In this document: positions 53,884-63,862 of the stretch, one piece after another
How the letters are laid out: each line of letters starts with the position of its first letter
How positions within the stretch are numbered: position 1 is the first letter of the stretch
Source: Microbacterium sp. SORGH_AS_1204
GTDB taxonomy: Bacteria; Actinomycetota; Actinomycetes; Actinomycetales; Microbacteriaceae
Length of the DNA stretch: 64,000 nt
NCBI RefSeq assembly: GCF_030818935.1
Contig: NZ_JAUTBD010000001.1
Location: 1,550,001 to 1,614,000, forward strand
Direction: 5' to 3'
Translations under genes and position numbers: made by a program
The notes under the pieces: model-generated
The model's input: the letters and a program-made list of their open reading frames with translations, nothing else
What the model was told of the DNA's origin: nothing
The model's database searches: none

Positions 53884-55202
53884 GCCACGCCACCCCCCAG
53901 ACGCTTCTGGTGCGCGGCGCGCGCATCGAGGGTCAGGATGCCACCGACCTCCTCGTCCGTGACGGCGTCATCGCCGAGACCGGCACCGGCCTGTCGCACA
54001 CGGGCGCCACCGTCGTCGACGCCGACGGACTCATCGCCCTGCCCGGACTGGTCGATCTGCACGTGCACCTGCGCGAGCCCGGGTTCGAGGCATCCGAGAC
54101 CGTGCTCACCGGGTCCCGCGCCGCCGCGGCCGGCGGCTTCACCACCGTCTTCGCGATGCCGAACACCTCGCCCACCGCCGACACCGCCGGCGTCGTCGAG
54201 CAGGAGCTCGCGCTCGGCGAGGCCGCCGGGTACGTGCACGTGCAGCCGATTGGGGCCGTGACGGTCGGGCAGAAGGGTGAGCGGCTCGCCGAACTCGGCG
54301 CGATGGCCGACTCCCGCGCCCGCGTGCGCGTGTTCAGCGACGACGGCTTCTGCGTCTTCGACCCGCTGATCATGCGCCGGGCGCTGGAGTACGTGAAGGC
54401 GTTCGACGGCGTGATCGCCCAGCACGCGCAAGACCCGCGGCTCACCGAGGGCGCGCAGATGAACGAGGGCGTCGTGTCGGCCGAGCTCGGCCTGACCGGC
54501 TGGCCGGCCGTCGCCGAAGAGTCGATCATCGCCCGCGACGTGCTGTTGGCCGAGCACGTGGGCTCGCGCCTGCACGTGTGCCACCTCAGCACCGCCGGCT
54601 CGGTCGACATCATCCGCTGGGCCAAGAAGCGCGGGGTGAACGTCACCGCCGAGGTGACCCCGCACCACCTGCTGCTGACCGACGAGCTCGTGCGCGACTA
54701 CGACGCCCGCTACAAGGTCAACCCGCCGCTGCGCCGCGAAGAAGACGTGATGGCCGTGCGCGAGGGCCTGGCCGACGGCACGATCGACATCGTCGCGACC
54801 GACCACGCCCCGCACCCCGCCGAGGCCAAGGCCTGCGAGTGGGCCGCGGCGGCGAACGGCATGGTGGGCCTCGAGAGCGCCCTGCGCGTCGTCCACCACG
54901 CCATGGTCGACACCGGCCTGCTGGAGTGGACGGACGTCGCCCGCGTGATGTCGGCGGCCCCGGCGCGCATCGGTCGCCTCGACGGCCATGGCACGCCGGT
55001 CGCCGTGGGGCAGCCCGCGAGCTTCACGCTGTACGACCCGCGCCCCTCGCGCACGTTCGGCCTCGACGACCTGCGCGGCCGCAGCAAGAACTCGCCGTAC
55101 CTCGGGCGGGAGCTGCCCGGCGAGGTCCGCTGGACCGTGCGCGCCGGCATCCCCACCGTCGTCGACGGCGCGCTGCTCGACGCCCCCGGAGCGCTCGCGT
55201 GA
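53880..55202 (+). CDS. pyrC: Dihydroorotase
   Basis: A 440-residue class I amidohydrolase closing carbamoyl aspartate to dihydroorotate. [20 protein letters not shown] holds the zinc histidines, [19 protein letters not shown] follows, [17 protein letters not shown] and [15 protein letters not shown] supply further ligands and [14 protein letters not shown] the catalytic Asp. ATG at 53880 overlaps pyrB by 4 nt; the next gene overlaps its stop by 4 nt. Confidence 0.97.
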   Translation: MSHATPQTLLVRGARIEGQDATDLLVRDGVIAETGTGLSHTGATVVDADGLIALPGLVDLHVHLREPGFEASETVLTGSRAAAAGGFTTVFAMPNTSPTADTAGVVEQELALGEAAGYVHVQPIGAVTVGQKGERLAELGAMADSRARVRVFSDDGFCVFDPLIMRRALEYVKAFDGVIAQHAQDPRLTEGAQMNEGVVSAELGLTGWPAVAEESIIARDVLLAEHVGSRLHVCHLSTAGSVDIIRWAKKRGVNVTAEVTPHHLLLTDELVRDYDARYKVNPPLRREEDVMAVREGLADGTIDIVATDHAPHPAEAKACEWAAAANGMVGLESALRVVHHAMVDTGLLEWTDVARVMSAAPARIGRLDGHGTPVAVGQPASFTLYDPRPSRTFGLDDLRGRSKNSPYLGRELPGEVRWTVRAGIPTVVDGALLDAPGALA

Positions 55203-55702
55203 GTCGCGAGGGCGCCCTGCTCGTCATGGCCGGTGTGGCCGTCGTGCTGCTGGCCCTGCTCGCGTGGGCGTGGGTGCGACGAACGCGGCGCGATGCGCGC
55301 TTCACCGCCCCGGTGGGGGAGCTGCCCGCGGACGCTGTCGAGACGGCGGTGTTCCCGGGGCTCTACGTCGCCACGACCCGTCACGACGAGCCGCTCGAGC
55401 GTCTCGCCATCAAGGGCCTCGGCTTCCGCTCCCGCGTCGACGTCACCGTCACCACGGCCGGCGTCGCCCTCGACCTTCCGGGCCAGCCCCGCATCGCGCT
55501 CACCCGCGACCGCCTGGTGGATGCCGCCCAAGCCACCGTCGCCATCGACCGCGTGGTCGAGCCGGGCGGCCTGACGCGCGTCAGCTGGCGCATCGACGAC
55601 GACACGGTCGTCGACACCTACCTCCGTCCTCAGGATGCCTCGGCGAAAGCCCTCGCCGACGCCATCCGTCCCCTCATCACCACGACAGGAAGCGACGCAT
55701 GA
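55199..55702 (+). CDS. PH-like domain membrane protein of the pyrimidine operon
   Basis: A 167-residue protein with one N-terminal helix ([20 protein letters not shown]) and a soluble beta-rich part ([57 protein letters not shown]) that resembles a bacterial PH-like fold. A gene of this type between pyrC and carA is conserved across many actinobacteria; its role is unknown. GTG at 55199 overlaps the pyrC stop, and its own stop overlaps the carA ATG by 4 nt. Confidence 0.85.
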   Translation: MSREGALLVMAGVAVVLLALLAWAWVRRTRRDARFTAPVGELPADAVETAVFPGLYVATTRHDEPLERLAIKGLGFRSRVDVTVTTAGVALDLPGQPRIALTRDRLVDAAQATVAIDRVVEPGGLTRVSWRIDDDTVVDTYLRPQDASAKALADAIRPLITTTGSDA

Positions 55703-56955
55703 CCGCCCTGATCCCTTCCGCGCGCCTGACGCGCGACCCGGCCGTCCTCGTGCTCGAAGACGGCACCCGTTACACCGGCCGCGCGTACGGCGCGCGCGGC
55801 GAGACCCTCGGCGAGGTCGTCTTCGCCACGGGCATGACCGGCTACCAGGAGACGATCACCGACCCCTCGTACGCGGGCCAGATCGTGCTGCAGACCGCCC
55901 CGCACATCGGCAACACCGGCGTGAACGACGAAGACCCCGAATCCCGCCGCATCTGGGTCGCCGGCTACGTCGTGCGCGACCCCTCGCGCATGGTGTCGAA
56001 CTGGCGCGCCAACCGCTCGCTCGACGACGCGCTCGTCGAAGACGGCATCGTCGGCATCTCCGGCATCGACACCCGCGCGGTGACCCGCCGCATCCGCTCC
56101 TCGGGCAGCATGCGCGGTGGCGTCTTCTCGGGCGAGGCGGCCGATCTCGATGCCGACGAGCAGCTGCGCCGCGTGCGCGAAGCGCCGGGCATGGCGGGCC
56201 GCAACCTCTCGGCCGAGGTCTCGGTCACCGAGGTCGAGGTGACCCCCGCCACCGCCGAGCGCATCGGCAACCTCGCCGTGCTCGACCTGGGTGTGAAGAA
56301 GTCGACGATCGACAACCTCGCCGCCCGCGGGTTCGACGTGCACGTGTTCCCGCAGTCGGCGACGATCGACGAGATCCGCGCCATCGAGCCCGTCGCGGCC
56401 TTCTACTCCAACGGCCCCGGCGACCCCGCGGCATCCGACCAGCACGTCGAACTGCTGCGCGCCGTGCTCGGCGACGGGCTGCCCTTCTTCGGCATCTGCT
56501 TCGGCAACCAGCTGCTGGGCCGCGCACTCGGCTTCGGCACGTACAAGCTGCCGTTCGGCCACCGCGGCATCAACCAGCCGGTGCTCGACAAGACCACCGG
56601 CCGCGTCGAGATCACCTCGCAGAACCACGGCTTCGCCGTCGACGCCCCCCTGAACGAGGTCGTCGACAGCCCGAACGGCTTCGGCCGCGTCGAGGTGAGC
56701 CACATCGGTCTCAACGACAACGTCGTCGAGGGTCTGCGCGCCCTCGACATCCCCGCGTTCAGCGTGCAGTACCACCCCGAGGCCGCCTCGGGCCCGCACG
56801 ACGCCAACTACCTGTTCGACCGCTTCCGCGAGATGGTTCTCGCGACCCTTCGACAGGCTCAGGGCACCGCCCTTCGACAGGCTCAGGGACCGGACGCTGC
56901 GGCTCAGGCCCCGAACGACGCTCAGGACTCGACCCAGGAAGACACCAATGCCTAA
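55699..56955 (+). CDS. carA: Carbamoyl-phosphate synthase small subunit, with repeat-derived C-terminal extension
   Basis: A 418-residue class I glutaminase subunit. [80 protein letters not shown] (nucleophilic Cys) and [20 protein letters not shown] (His/Glu) are all present. After REMVLATL the protein continues [20 protein letters not shown] and an acidic tail; this part is encoded by two copies of a CCTTCGACAGGCTCAGGG repeat and is not part of the normal fold. The stop lies 8 nt inside carB. Confidence 0.97.
   Translation: MTALIPSARLTRDPAVLVLEDGTRYTGRAYGARGETLGEVVFATGMTGYQETITDPSYAGQIVLQTAPHIGNTGVNDEDPESRRIWVAGYVVRDPSRMVSNWRANRSLDDALVEDGIVGISGIDTRAVTRRIRSSGSMRGGVFSGEAADLDADEQLRRVREAPGMAGRNLSAEVSVTEVEVTPATAERIGNLAVLDLGVKKSTIDNLAARGFDVHVFPQSATIDEIRAIEPVAAFYSNGPGDPAASDQHVELLRAVLGDGLPFFGICFGNQLLGRALGFGTYKLPFGHRGINQPVLDKTTGRVEITSQNHGFAVDAPLNEVVDSPNGFGRVEVSHIGLNDNVVEGLRALDIPAFSVQYHPEAASGPHDANYLFDRFREMVLATLRQAQGTALRQAQGPDAAAQAPNDAQDSTQEDTNA
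56846..56888. repeat. Two CCCTTCGACAGGCTCAGGG repeats in the carA 3' end
   Basis: Identical 19-bp copies at 56846-56864 and 56870-56888 have a 24-bp period, keeping the frame ([16 protein letters not shown]). The unit is the well-known short dispersed sequence CCTTCGACARGCTCAGGG of many high-GC genomes, usually intergenic. Here it is translated. Confidence 0.9.
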
Positions 56956-59900
56956 GCGCGACGACATCAACTCCGTCCTCGTCATCGGCTCCGGCCCGAT
57001 CGTCATCGGTCAGGCCTGCGAGTTCGACTACTCCGGCACCCAGGCGTGCCGCGTCCTGCGTGAAGAGGGGGTGCGCGTCATCCTCGTCAACTCCAACCCG
57101 GCGACGATCATGACCGACCCCGACTTCGCCGACGCGACCTACATCGAGCCCATCACCCCCGAGGTGATCGAGTCGATCATCGCCAAAGAGAAGCCGGATG
57201 CCGTGCTCCCCACCCTCGGTGGGCAGACGGCCCTGAACGCGGCGATCCAGCTGCACAAGCGCGGCATCCTCGAGAAGTACGACGTCGAGCTCATCGGCGC
57301 CGACTTCGACGCGATCAACCGCGGTGAGGACCGCCAGATCTTCAAGGAGCTCGTCATCGAGGCGGGCGCCGACGTCGCGGCATCCGTCATCTGCCACACG
57401 ATGGACGAGCTCCTCGCCGGTGCCGAGAAACTCGGCTACCCGTTGGTGGTCCGCCCCTCGTTCACGATGGGGGGCCTCGGCTCGGGCTTCGCGTACGACG
57501 AAGCCGACCTGCGCCGCATCGGCGGCGCGGGCCTGCACGACTCGCCCACCAACGAGGTGCTGCTCGAAGAGTCGATCCTCGGGTGGAAGGAATACGAGCT
57601 CGAGCTCATGCGCGACACCGCCGACAACACGGTGGTCGTGTGCTCGATCGAGAACGTCGACCCCGTCGGCGTGCACACCGGTGACTCGATCACCGTCGCC
57701 CCCGCGCTCACGTTGACCGACCGCGAGTACCAGCGGCTGCGCGACATCGGCATCGACATCATCCGCGCCGTCGGCGTCGACACCGGTGGCTGCAACATCC
57801 AGTTCGCCGTCGACCCGAAGACGGGCCGCATCATCGTCATCGAGATGAATCCCCGCGTGTCGCGTTCGAGCGCGCTGGCGTCGAAGGCCACCGGCTTCCC
57901 GATCGCGAAGATCGCGGCGAAGCTGGCCATCGGCTACCGCCTCGACGAGATCCCCAACGACATCACGAAGGTGACCCCGGCCAGCTTCGAGCCCACGCTC
58001 GACTACGTCGTGGTCAAGGTGCCGCGGTTCAACTTCGAGAAGTTCCCCGCCGCCGACACCACGCTCACCACCACCATGAAGTCGGTGGGCGAGGCGATGG
58101 CGATCGGCCGCAACTACACCACGGCCCTTCAGAAGGCGCTGCGTTCGCTCGAGAAGCGCGGCTCCAGCTTTCACTGGGGCGAGGAGTCGCGCTCGGTCGA
58201 CGAGCTGCTCGAGATCGCGAAGACCCCGACCGACGGCCGCATCGTCGTGCTGCAGCAGGCTCTGCGCAAGGGCGCCACGCCCGAGCAGGCGTTCGACGCG
58301 ACGGCGATCGACCCGTGGTTCATCGACCAGATGGTGCTCATCAACGAGGTCGCCGCGTTCATCGGCGCGGCTGAGGACCTGGATGCCGACACCCTCCGCG
58401 TCGCGAAGGAGCACGGTTTCAGCGATGCCCAGATCGCCGAGATCCGCGGCCTCGACGAGGCCGAGGTGCGCGAGGCGCGTTACGCGCTCGACGTGCGCCC
58501 GGTCTACAAGACCGTCGACACCTGCGCGGGGGAGTTCCCGGCTCTGACGCCGTACCACTACTCCTCGTACGACGCCGAGACCGAGGTCACCCCCTCCGAC
58601 CGCACGAAGGTCGTCATCATCGGCTCCGGACCCAACCGCATCGGCCAGGGCGTCGAGTTCGACTACTCGTGCGTGCACGCCTCGTTCGCGCTGTCGGATG
58701 CCGGCTACGAGACCGTCATGGTCAACTGCAACCCCGAGACCGTGTCGACCGACTACGACACCTCCGACCGCCTGTACTTCGAGCCGCTGACGCTCGAAGA
58801 CGTGCTCGAGGTGCTGCACGCCGAGAGCCAGTCGGGCACCATCCTCGGCGTCGTCTGCCAGCTCGGCGGTCAGACGCCGCTGGGCCTGGCGAAGGGCATC
58901 GAGGCCGCCGGTTACACCATCCTCGGAACCAGCCCCGAGGCGATCGACCTCGCCGAGGAGCGCGAGCTGTTCTCGCGCCTGCTCGACGACGCCGGCCTCG
59001 TCGCCCCCCGCAACGGCACCGCGATCGACGTCGAGGGCGCGGTCACCGTGGCCGAGGAGATCGGCTACCCCGTGCTCGTGCGTCCGAGCTTCGTGCTCGG
59101 CGGCCGCGGCATGGAGATCGTCTACTCGACCGAGGCGCTGCGCGACTACTTCGTGCGCGTCGCCGACCAGGCGATCATCGGTCCCGGACTCCCGCTGCTC
59201 GTCGACCGCTTCCTCGACGACGCGATCGAGCTCGACGTCGACGCGCTGTACGACGGCACCGACCTCTACATCGGCGGCGTCATGGAGCACCTCGAGGAGG
59301 CCGGCATCCACTCCGGCGACTCGTCGTGCACGCTCCCGCCGGTCTCGCTCGGTCGCACCGAGGTCGACCGCGTGCGCGAGGCGACGCTGGCGATCGCGAA
59401 GGGCGTCGGCGTCCGCGGCCTATTGAACGTGCAGTTCGCGATCTCGGCGGGCGTGCTCTACGTCATCGAGGCGAACCCCCGCGCCAGCCGCACCGTGCCG
59501 TTCGTCTCGAAGGCGCTCGGCATCCCGCTCGCCAAGGCCGCCAGCCGCATCATGGCCGGCAGCACGATCGCCGAGCTGATCACCGAGGGTCTGCTGCCCG
59601 CGCAGGACGGGTCGCGAGTGCCGCTCGACGCGCCCGTCGCCGTGAAGGAGGCCGTGCTGCCCTTCAAGCGGTTCCGCACCGCCGACGGCCACACCGTCGA
59701 CAGCGTGCTCGGACCCGAGATGCGCTCGACCGGCGAGGTCATGGGCATCGACCGCGACTTCCCGACCGCGTTCGCGAAGTCGCAGGAGGCGGCCTACGGC
59801 GGCATGCCGACCTCGGGCACCGTGTTCATCTCGGTCGCCGACGCCGACAAGCGCGCCGTGATCCTGCCCGCGCACCGCCTGCAGGAGCTCGGCTTCGAGC

Positions 59901-60235
59901 TCATGGCCACCGAGGGCACGGCCGAGATCCTCGCGCGAAACGGCATCCGGGTCCAGGTCGTGGAGAAGTACTCCGAGACGCAGGGGTCGGGCCAGCAGAA
60001 CGTGGTCGACCTCATCAACGCGGGGCAGATCGACATGATCGTCAACACGCCCAGCGGCGGTTCGGCGCGCGCCGACGGATACGAGATCCGTGCGGCCGCG
60101 GTCGCCGCCGACAAGGCCCTCTTCACCACCATGGCCGTGCTCGGCGCGGCCGTCAGCGCGCTCGGTGCGATGAAGGACGGCTTCGCCGTCCGCAGCCTGC
60201 AGGAGTACGCCGGCGATCGCGCAGGCCGTCTGTGA
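56948..60235 (+). CDS. carB: Carbamoyl-phosphate synthase large subunit
   Basis: A 1095-residue enzyme with two homologous ATP-grasp halves. First half: [55 protein letters not shown] and [20 protein letters not shown]. Second half: [37 protein letters not shown] and [20 protein letters not shown]. The C-terminal MGS-like allosteric domain begins at about 950 ([20 protein letters not shown]). ATG at 56948 overlaps carA by 8 nt and the stop overlaps pyrF by 4 nt. Confidence 0.98.
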   Translation: MPKRDDINSVLVIGSGPIVIGQACEFDYSGTQACRVLREEGVRVILVNSNPATIMTDPDFADATYIEPITPEVIESIIAKEKPDAVLPTLGGQTALNAAIQLHKRGILEKYDVELIGADFDAINRGEDRQIFKELVIEAGADVAASVICHTMDELLAGAEKLGYPLVVRPSFTMGGLGSGFAYDEADLRRIGGAGLHDSPTNEVLLEESILGWKEYELELMRDTADNTVVVCSIENVDPVGVHTGDSITVAPALTLTDREYQRLRDIGIDIIRAVGVDTGGCNIQFAVDPKTGRIIVIEMNPRVSRSSALASKATGFPIAKIAAKLAIGYRLDEIPNDITKVTPASFEPTLDYVVVKVPRFNFEKFPAADTTLTTTMKSVGEAMAIGRNYTTALQKALRSLEKRGSSFHWGEESRSVDELLEIAKTPTDGRIVVLQQALRKGATPEQAFDATAIDPWFIDQMVLINEVAAFIGAAEDLDADTLRVAKEHGFSDAQIAEIRGLDEAEVREARYALDVRPVYKTVDTCAGEFPALTPYHYSSYDAETEVTPSDRTKVVIIGSGPNRIGQGVEFDYSCVHASFALSDAGYETVMVNCNPETVSTDYDTSDRLYFEPLTLEDVLEVLHAESQSGTILGVVCQLGGQTPLGLAKGIEAAGYTILGTSPEAIDLAEERELFSRLLDDAGLVAPRNGTAIDVEGAVTVAEEIGYPVLVRPSFVLGGRGMEIVYSTEALRDYFVRVADQAIIGPGLPLLVDRFLDDAIELDVDALYDGTDLYIGGVMEHLEEAGIHSGDSSCTLPPVSLGRTEVDRVREATLAIAKGVGVRGLLNVQFAISAGVLYVIEANPRASRTVPFVSKALGIPLAKAASRIMAGSTIAELITEGLLPAQDGSRVPLDAPVAVKEAVLPFKRFRTADGHTVDSVLGPEMRSTGEVMGIDRDFPTAFAKSQEAAYGGMPTSGTVFISVADADKRAVILPAHRLQELGFELMATEGTAEILARNGIRVQVVEKYSETQGSGQQNVVDLINAGQIDMIVNTPSGGSARADGYEIRAAAVAADKALFTTMAVLGAAVSALGAMKDGFAVRSLQEYAGDRAGRL

Positions 60236-61092
60236 GCGAGACGTTCGGTCAGCGGCTCTCCGCCGCGCTCGACGCCCACGGCGCCCTGTGCGTCGGCATC
60301 GACCCCCACGCCGCACTGCTGTCGGCGTGGGGGCTGGATGCCACGGCCGACGGCGTGCGCGAGTTCGGCCTGCGAGTGGTCGAGGCGGCAGCCGGCCGCG
60401 TCGGCGTGGTGAAGCCCCAGGTGGCGTTCTACGAGCGATACGGCTCCCGCGGGTTCGCCGCCCTCGAGGACGTGATGGCCGCCGCCCGCGCGGCGGGCCT
60501 GCTCGTCATCGCCGACGCCAAGCGCGGCGACATCGGCACGACCATGCAGGGGTACGCCCACGCGTGGCTCGAGACCGGTTCGCCCCTCGAGGCGGATGCC
60601 GTGACGCTGGCGCCGTACATGGGCGCCGACTCGCTGCGCGAGACGCTCTCGTTCGCGGTGCGCCACGGCAAGGGTGCGTTCGTGTTGACGGCGACGAGCA
60701 ATCCCGAAGCTCGTGCGCTACAGAGCGCCATCGTCGACGACGCCCTCGCCGTGGGCGACCACGAGTACGTCGCGGCCCGCGTCGCGCACGACGTCAATGA
60801 GGCGAACATCGGCGCTCCCGGGGCGTTCGGTTCGATCGGCGTCGTCGTCGGCGCCACCGTCGACCGGGCGGCGTTCGGCCTGGGCGATGTGGCACTGGCG
60901 GGCATGCCGATCCTCGCGCCCGGCTTCGGGGCGCAGGGCGCCGAGCCCGCCGACCTGCATCGGCTCTTCGGCTACGTCGCGAAGGCGGTCGTGGCGAACG
61001 AGAGCCGGAGCATCCTCGCGGTCGGCCCCGACCGCCTGACCGCCCGCATCGAGCAGCGCGCCGCGCTCTACCGGGAGACCCTGCATGGTTGA
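60232..61092 (+). CDS. pyrF: Orotidine 5'-phosphate decarboxylase, long (type 2) form
   Basis: A 286-residue decarboxylase making [63 protein letters not shown] (catalytic Lys/Asp) and [20 protein letters not shown] are the type 2 family pattern found in mycobacteria and relatives. GTG at 60232 overlaps the carB stop. gmk starts 8 nt before its end. pyrD and pyrE are not in the window. Confidence 0.96.
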   Translation: MSETFGQRLSAALDAHGALCVGIDPHAALLSAWGLDATADGVREFGLRVVEAAAGRVGVVKPQVAFYERYGSRGFAALEDVMAAARAAGLLVIADAKRGDIGTTMQGYAHAWLETGSPLEADAVTLAPYMGADSLRETLSFAVRHGKGAFVLTATSNPEARALQSAIVDDALAVGDHEYVAARVAHDVNEANIGAPGAFGSIGVVVGATVDRAAFGLGDVALAGMPILAPGFGAQGAEPADLHRLFGYVAKAVVANESRSILAVGPDRLTARIEQRAALYRETLHG

Positions 61093-61990
61093 CGTCCGCC
61101 GCCCGCCCGAGGTCGACCGCGCCGCAGCGTCCCGCCGCGCCGTCGAGGCGCGCCGCGAACGCGCCGCGCTCAAGCGCGATGTGTCGAGCCGTGTCATCTC
61201 GCCGCAAGAACTGCTGCGGCGCGGCCTCGCCGACCCGCTGTCGTCGGCGGGCGCGATGCGCGTCACCGAGTTCCTCACCGCGATCCCGGCGATCGGCGAG
61301 AGCAAGCGCGACCGCATCCTCGCCTCGCTCGGCATCTCACCGGTCAAGCGTCTCGGCGGTCTCGGTACGCGTCAGCGCGACGCGCTGCGGGCTTTCCTCG
61401 ACAGCCGTTGGCCCGAGCCGGGTCCCCGCGAAGGACGCAGCCGCCTGATCGTGCTGGCCGGGCCCACGGCCGTCGGCAAGGGCACGGTGGCCGCGCACAT
61501 CAAGCAGAACTACCCGCAGATCCACCTCTCGGTCTCGGCGACGACGCGCAAGCCCCGTCCCGGCGAGGTCGAGGGCCAGCACTACTACTTCGTCGACGAC
61601 GCGGAGTTCGACCGCATGGTCGCCGCGGGGGAGCTGCTCGAGTGGGCGGTGGTGCACAACCAGAACCGTTACGGCACGCCGCGCGCGCCGATCGAGCGCG
61701 TGCTGGACGCGGGCGGCACCGCCCTGCTCGAGATCGACCTGCAGGGCGCTCGTCAGGTGCGCGCCGCCGACCCGTCGGCGACGCTGGTGTTCCTCCTCCC
61801 GCCGAGCTGGGACGAGCTCGTCCAGCGTCTCGTCGGACGGGGCACCGAGGATGCCGAGGAGCGCGCGCGCCGCCTTCGCACGGCCCGGGTCGAACTCGCC
61901 GCGCAGAACGAGTTCGACTATCGCGTCGTGAACGAAGACGTGGCATCCGCCGCTGCCGAGGTCGTCTCCCTCGCCGCCGCGCAGCGCTGA
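61085..61990 (+). CDS. gmk: Guanylate kinase fused to an N-terminal mIHF (integration host factor)-like domain
   Basis: A 301-residue fusion. Residues about 10-105 match mycobacterial integration host factor: AAASRRAVEARRERAALKRD, SPQELLRRGLADPLSSAGAM, RVTEFLTAIPAIGESKRDRI (helix-hairpin-helix-like) and SPVKRLGGLGTRQRDALRAF. Residues 118-301 are guanylate kinase, GMP to GDP: P-loop LAGPTAVGKGTV at about 124-134, SVSATTRKPRPGEVEGQHYY, FVDDAEFDRMV, EWAVVHNQNRYGTP and LLEIDLQGARQVR. In mycobacteria mihF and gmk are adjacent separate genes; here no stop separates them. ATG at 61085 overlaps pyrF by 8 nt. Confidence 0.95.
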   Translation: MVDVRRPPEVDRAAASRRAVEARRERAALKRDVSSRVISPQELLRRGLADPLSSAGAMRVTEFLTAIPAIGESKRDRILASLGISPVKRLGGLGTRQRDALRAFLDSRWPEPGPREGRSRLIVLAGPTAVGKGTVAAHIKQNYPQIHLSVSATTRKPRPGEVEGQHYYFVDDAEFDRMVAAGELLEWAVVHNQNRYGTPRAPIERVLDAGGTALLEIDLQGARQVRAADPSATLVFLLPPSWDELVQRLVGRGTEDAEERARRLRTARVELAAQNEFDYRVVNEDVASAAAEVVSLAAAQR

Positions 61991-62005
61991 CGCGGGTCTT
62001 CTGCA

Positions 62006-62074
62006 GGTTCGGGGCGGATTACGCGTTTCGGGGCGTGCGTTTCGCGCCCCGAAGGGCAGAATCCGCCCCGAACC
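62006..62074. repeat. Nested inverted repeat between gmk and rpoZ
   Basis: Outer arms GGTTCGGGGCGGATT (62006-62020) and its exact reverse complement (62060-62074) enclose inner arms TTCGGGGCG (62027-62035) and CGCCCCGAA (62045-62053). As RNA this folds into a long two-part hairpin that could terminate the pyr-gmk operon. A decayed third copy of the unit lies near 62150-62180 on the minus strand, which suggests a dispersed repeat. Confidence 0.8.
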
Positions 62075-62229
62075 GGGGATACCAGGTCACCCCCACATGG
62101 CCGGAGCGAGGCCGCTCGCGCGCCCATGCCGTCGATGTCGGGCGGCCTCCCTGACGGACGAAACCCGCCCCGGACCGTGAGAGCCCGACCCACCCGACGC
62201 CCCTCCGCACGCGCCGTGCCGGCGTCGGC

Positions 62230-62235
62230 TAGAAT
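62230..62235 (+). promoter_or_regulatory. -10 element TAGAAT upstream of rpoZ
   Basis: TAGAAT ends six bases before an ATG at 62242 that opens a 23-codon frame, and 64 bases before the rpoZ ATG. It gives rpoZ its own promoter. Confidence 0.6.
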
Positions 62236-62241
62236 CAGAGG

Positions 62242-62313
62242 ATGCTTCGGCGCTTCCGGCGCCGCATCCACCCCATCCCGCCGAACCAGGAGGTTCCCCA
62301 TGGCCGGACGTGA
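62242..62313 (+). CDS. Candidate leaderless upstream ORF of 23 codons overlapping the rpoZ start
   Basis: The frame [20 protein letters not shown] plus GRT starts six bases after the TAGAAT -10 box, the spacing for leaderless translation. It is rich in Arg and Pro codons, runs through the rpoZ ribosome binding site (AGGAGG) and ends 12 nt inside rpoZ. If translated it could couple or attenuate rpoZ translation. Coding status is not shown by sequence alone. Confidence 0.4.
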   Translation: MLRRFRRRIHPIPPNQEVPHGRT

Positions 62314-62554
62314 CAAGGGCATCATCGACCCGCCCATCGACGCTCTGCTCGACAAGGTCGACTCGAAGTACCAGCTCGTCATCTACGCGTCCAAGCGCGC
62401 GCGCCAGATCAACGACTACTACTCCGATCTGCACGAGGGAAACCTCTTCGACAACGTCGGCCCGCTGGTCGACTCCACCGTCGAAGACAAGCCCCTCACG
62501 ATCGCGCTGCACGAGATCCACGAAGACAAGCTGCGCCTGCGCGCTGCGGAGTGA
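62300..62554 (+). CDS. rpoZ: DNA-directed RNA polymerase omega subunit
   Basis: An 84-residue subunit that stabilises beta' in RNA polymerase. [40 protein letters not shown] and [17 protein letters not shown] match actinobacterial omega. The family's first conserved helix and the KRARQIN motif are intact. AGGAGG lies eight bases before the ATG at 62300. It follows gmk, as in most actinobacteria, but with its own promoter. Confidence 0.96.
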   Translation: MAGRDKGIIDPPIDALLDKVDSKYQLVIYASKRARQINDYYSDLHEGNLFDNVGPLVDSTVEDKPLTIALHEIHEDKLRLRAAE

Positions 62555-62596
62555 TCCACAGCCCCGCACTCTCGTGATCTGTTCACAGATGTGACG

Positions 62597-62629
62597 ATGC
62601 CCCGGGCGGCTCATCGCCGTCCGGGGCAT
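62597..62629 (+). terminator. rpoZ terminator
   Basis: A 14-bp stem (62597-62610 with 62616-62629) with one G-T wobble and a TCATC loop lies 42 nt after the rpoZ stop and 40 nt before metK. Confidence 0.75.
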
Positions 62630-62668
62630 ACTTGTGCCCATCCCCGCTCGCTCACCCTCGGAGTCACC

Positions 62669-63862
62669 TTGACCGACCTGCGCCTGTTCACGTCCGAGTC
62701 CGTCACCGAAGGACACCCCGACAAGATCTGCGATCAGATCTCCGACAGCATCCTCGATGCCATCCTCACCGACGACCCCACCGGGCGCGTCGCCGTCGAG
62801 ACCCTCGTCACGACCGGGCTTGTGCACGTGGCGGGTGAGGTGTCCACGAGCGCCTACGTCGAGATCCCGGCGATCGTGCGCGACGTGGTGAACCGCATCG
62901 GCTACACCTCGAGCGAGACCGGCTTCGACGGCGAGTCGTGCGGCGTGTCCGTGTCGATCGGGGCGCAGTCCTCCGACATCGCCGCGGGCGTCAACAAGGC
63001 GTTCGAGCAGCGCGAGCGCGGTTCGGTCGACCCCCGCGACCTGCAGGGCGCCGGCGATCAGGGCATCATGTTCGGCTTCGCCACCAACGAGACGCCGCAG
63101 CTCATGCCGATGGCGATCTGGACGGCGCACCGCATCGCCGAGCGCCTGGCCGCCGTTCGCACGAGCGGAGCGTTGCCGTTCCTTCGCCCCGACGGCAAGA
63201 CGCAGGTCACGCTCGGCTACGACGGCCTCGTGCCCCGCACCGTCGACTCCGTGGTGCTCTCGACGCAGCACCACCCCGACATCTCCCAAGAAGACCTGCG
63301 CGCGCAGGTGCAGGCCGAGGTCATCGACCCGGTGCTCGCCGAGACGGGACTCGACCTTCCCGACGTCAAGTACTACATCAACCCGGCCGGGCCGTTCGTC
63401 ATCGGCGGCCCCAAGGGCGATGCCGGTCTCACCGGCCGCAAGATCATCATCGACACCTACGGCGGGGCATCTCGTCACGGCGGTGGCGCCTTCAGTGGCA
63501 AAGACCCGTCGAAGGTCGACCGCTCCGCCGCCTACGCCATGCGCTGGGTCGCCAAGAACGCGGTCGCGGCGGGCCTCGCCGACCGCCTCGAAGTGCAGGT
63601 CGCGTACGCGATCGGCAAGGCCAACCCGGTCGGTCTGTACGTGGAGTCGTTCGGTACCGCGCACGTGGCCGACGACGTGATCGTGGGCGCCATCCGCGAG
63701 GTGTTCGATCTGCGCCCCGCGGCCATCGTCGAGCAGCTCGACCTGCTGCGCCCGATCTACGCGCAGACCGCCACGTACGGCCACTTCGGGCGCGAACTGC
63801 CCGCATTCACGTGGGAGCGCACCGACCGCGTCGACGAGCTGCGCGCCGCCGCCGGTCTCTGA
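62669..63862 (+). CDS. metK: S-adenosylmethionine synthetase
   Basis: A 397-residue enzyme making S-adenosylmethionine from methionine and [23 protein letters not shown] (ATP/Mg), [60 protein letters not shown] and [18 protein letters not shown] are the family signatures. TTG at 62669 with GGAG upstream gives [11 protein letters not shown], the normal beginning; longer frames upstream run through the rpoZ terminator. In many actinobacteria coaBC sits between rpoZ and metK; here only 114 bp separate them. Confidence 0.98.
   Translation: MTDLRLFTSESVTEGHPDKICDQISDSILDAILTDDPTGRVAVETLVTTGLVHVAGEVSTSAYVEIPAIVRDVVNRIGYTSSETGFDGESCGVSVSIGAQSSDIAAGVNKAFEQRERGSVDPRDLQGAGDQGIMFGFATNETPQLMPMAIWTAHRIAERLAAVRTSGALPFLRPDGKTQVTLGYDGLVPRTVDSVVLSTQHHPDISQEDLRAQVQAEVIDPVLAETGLDLPDVKYYINPAGPFVIGGPKGDAGLTGRKIIIDTYGGASRHGGGAFSGKDPSKVDRSAAYAMRWVAKNAVAAGLADRLEVQVAYAIGKANPVGLYVESFGTAHVADDVIVGAIREVFDLRPAAIVEQLDLLRPIYAQTATYGHFGRELPAFTWERTDRVDELRAAAGL

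Noticed and set aside
56759..59311. Minus-strand frame of 850 codons opposite carB
   Set aside because: Antisense of carB; the sense strand has complete CarB signatures.
62555..62668. SAM riboswitch upstream of metK
   Set aside because: The short leader holds only a terminator-like hairpin; no riboswitch core was recognised.
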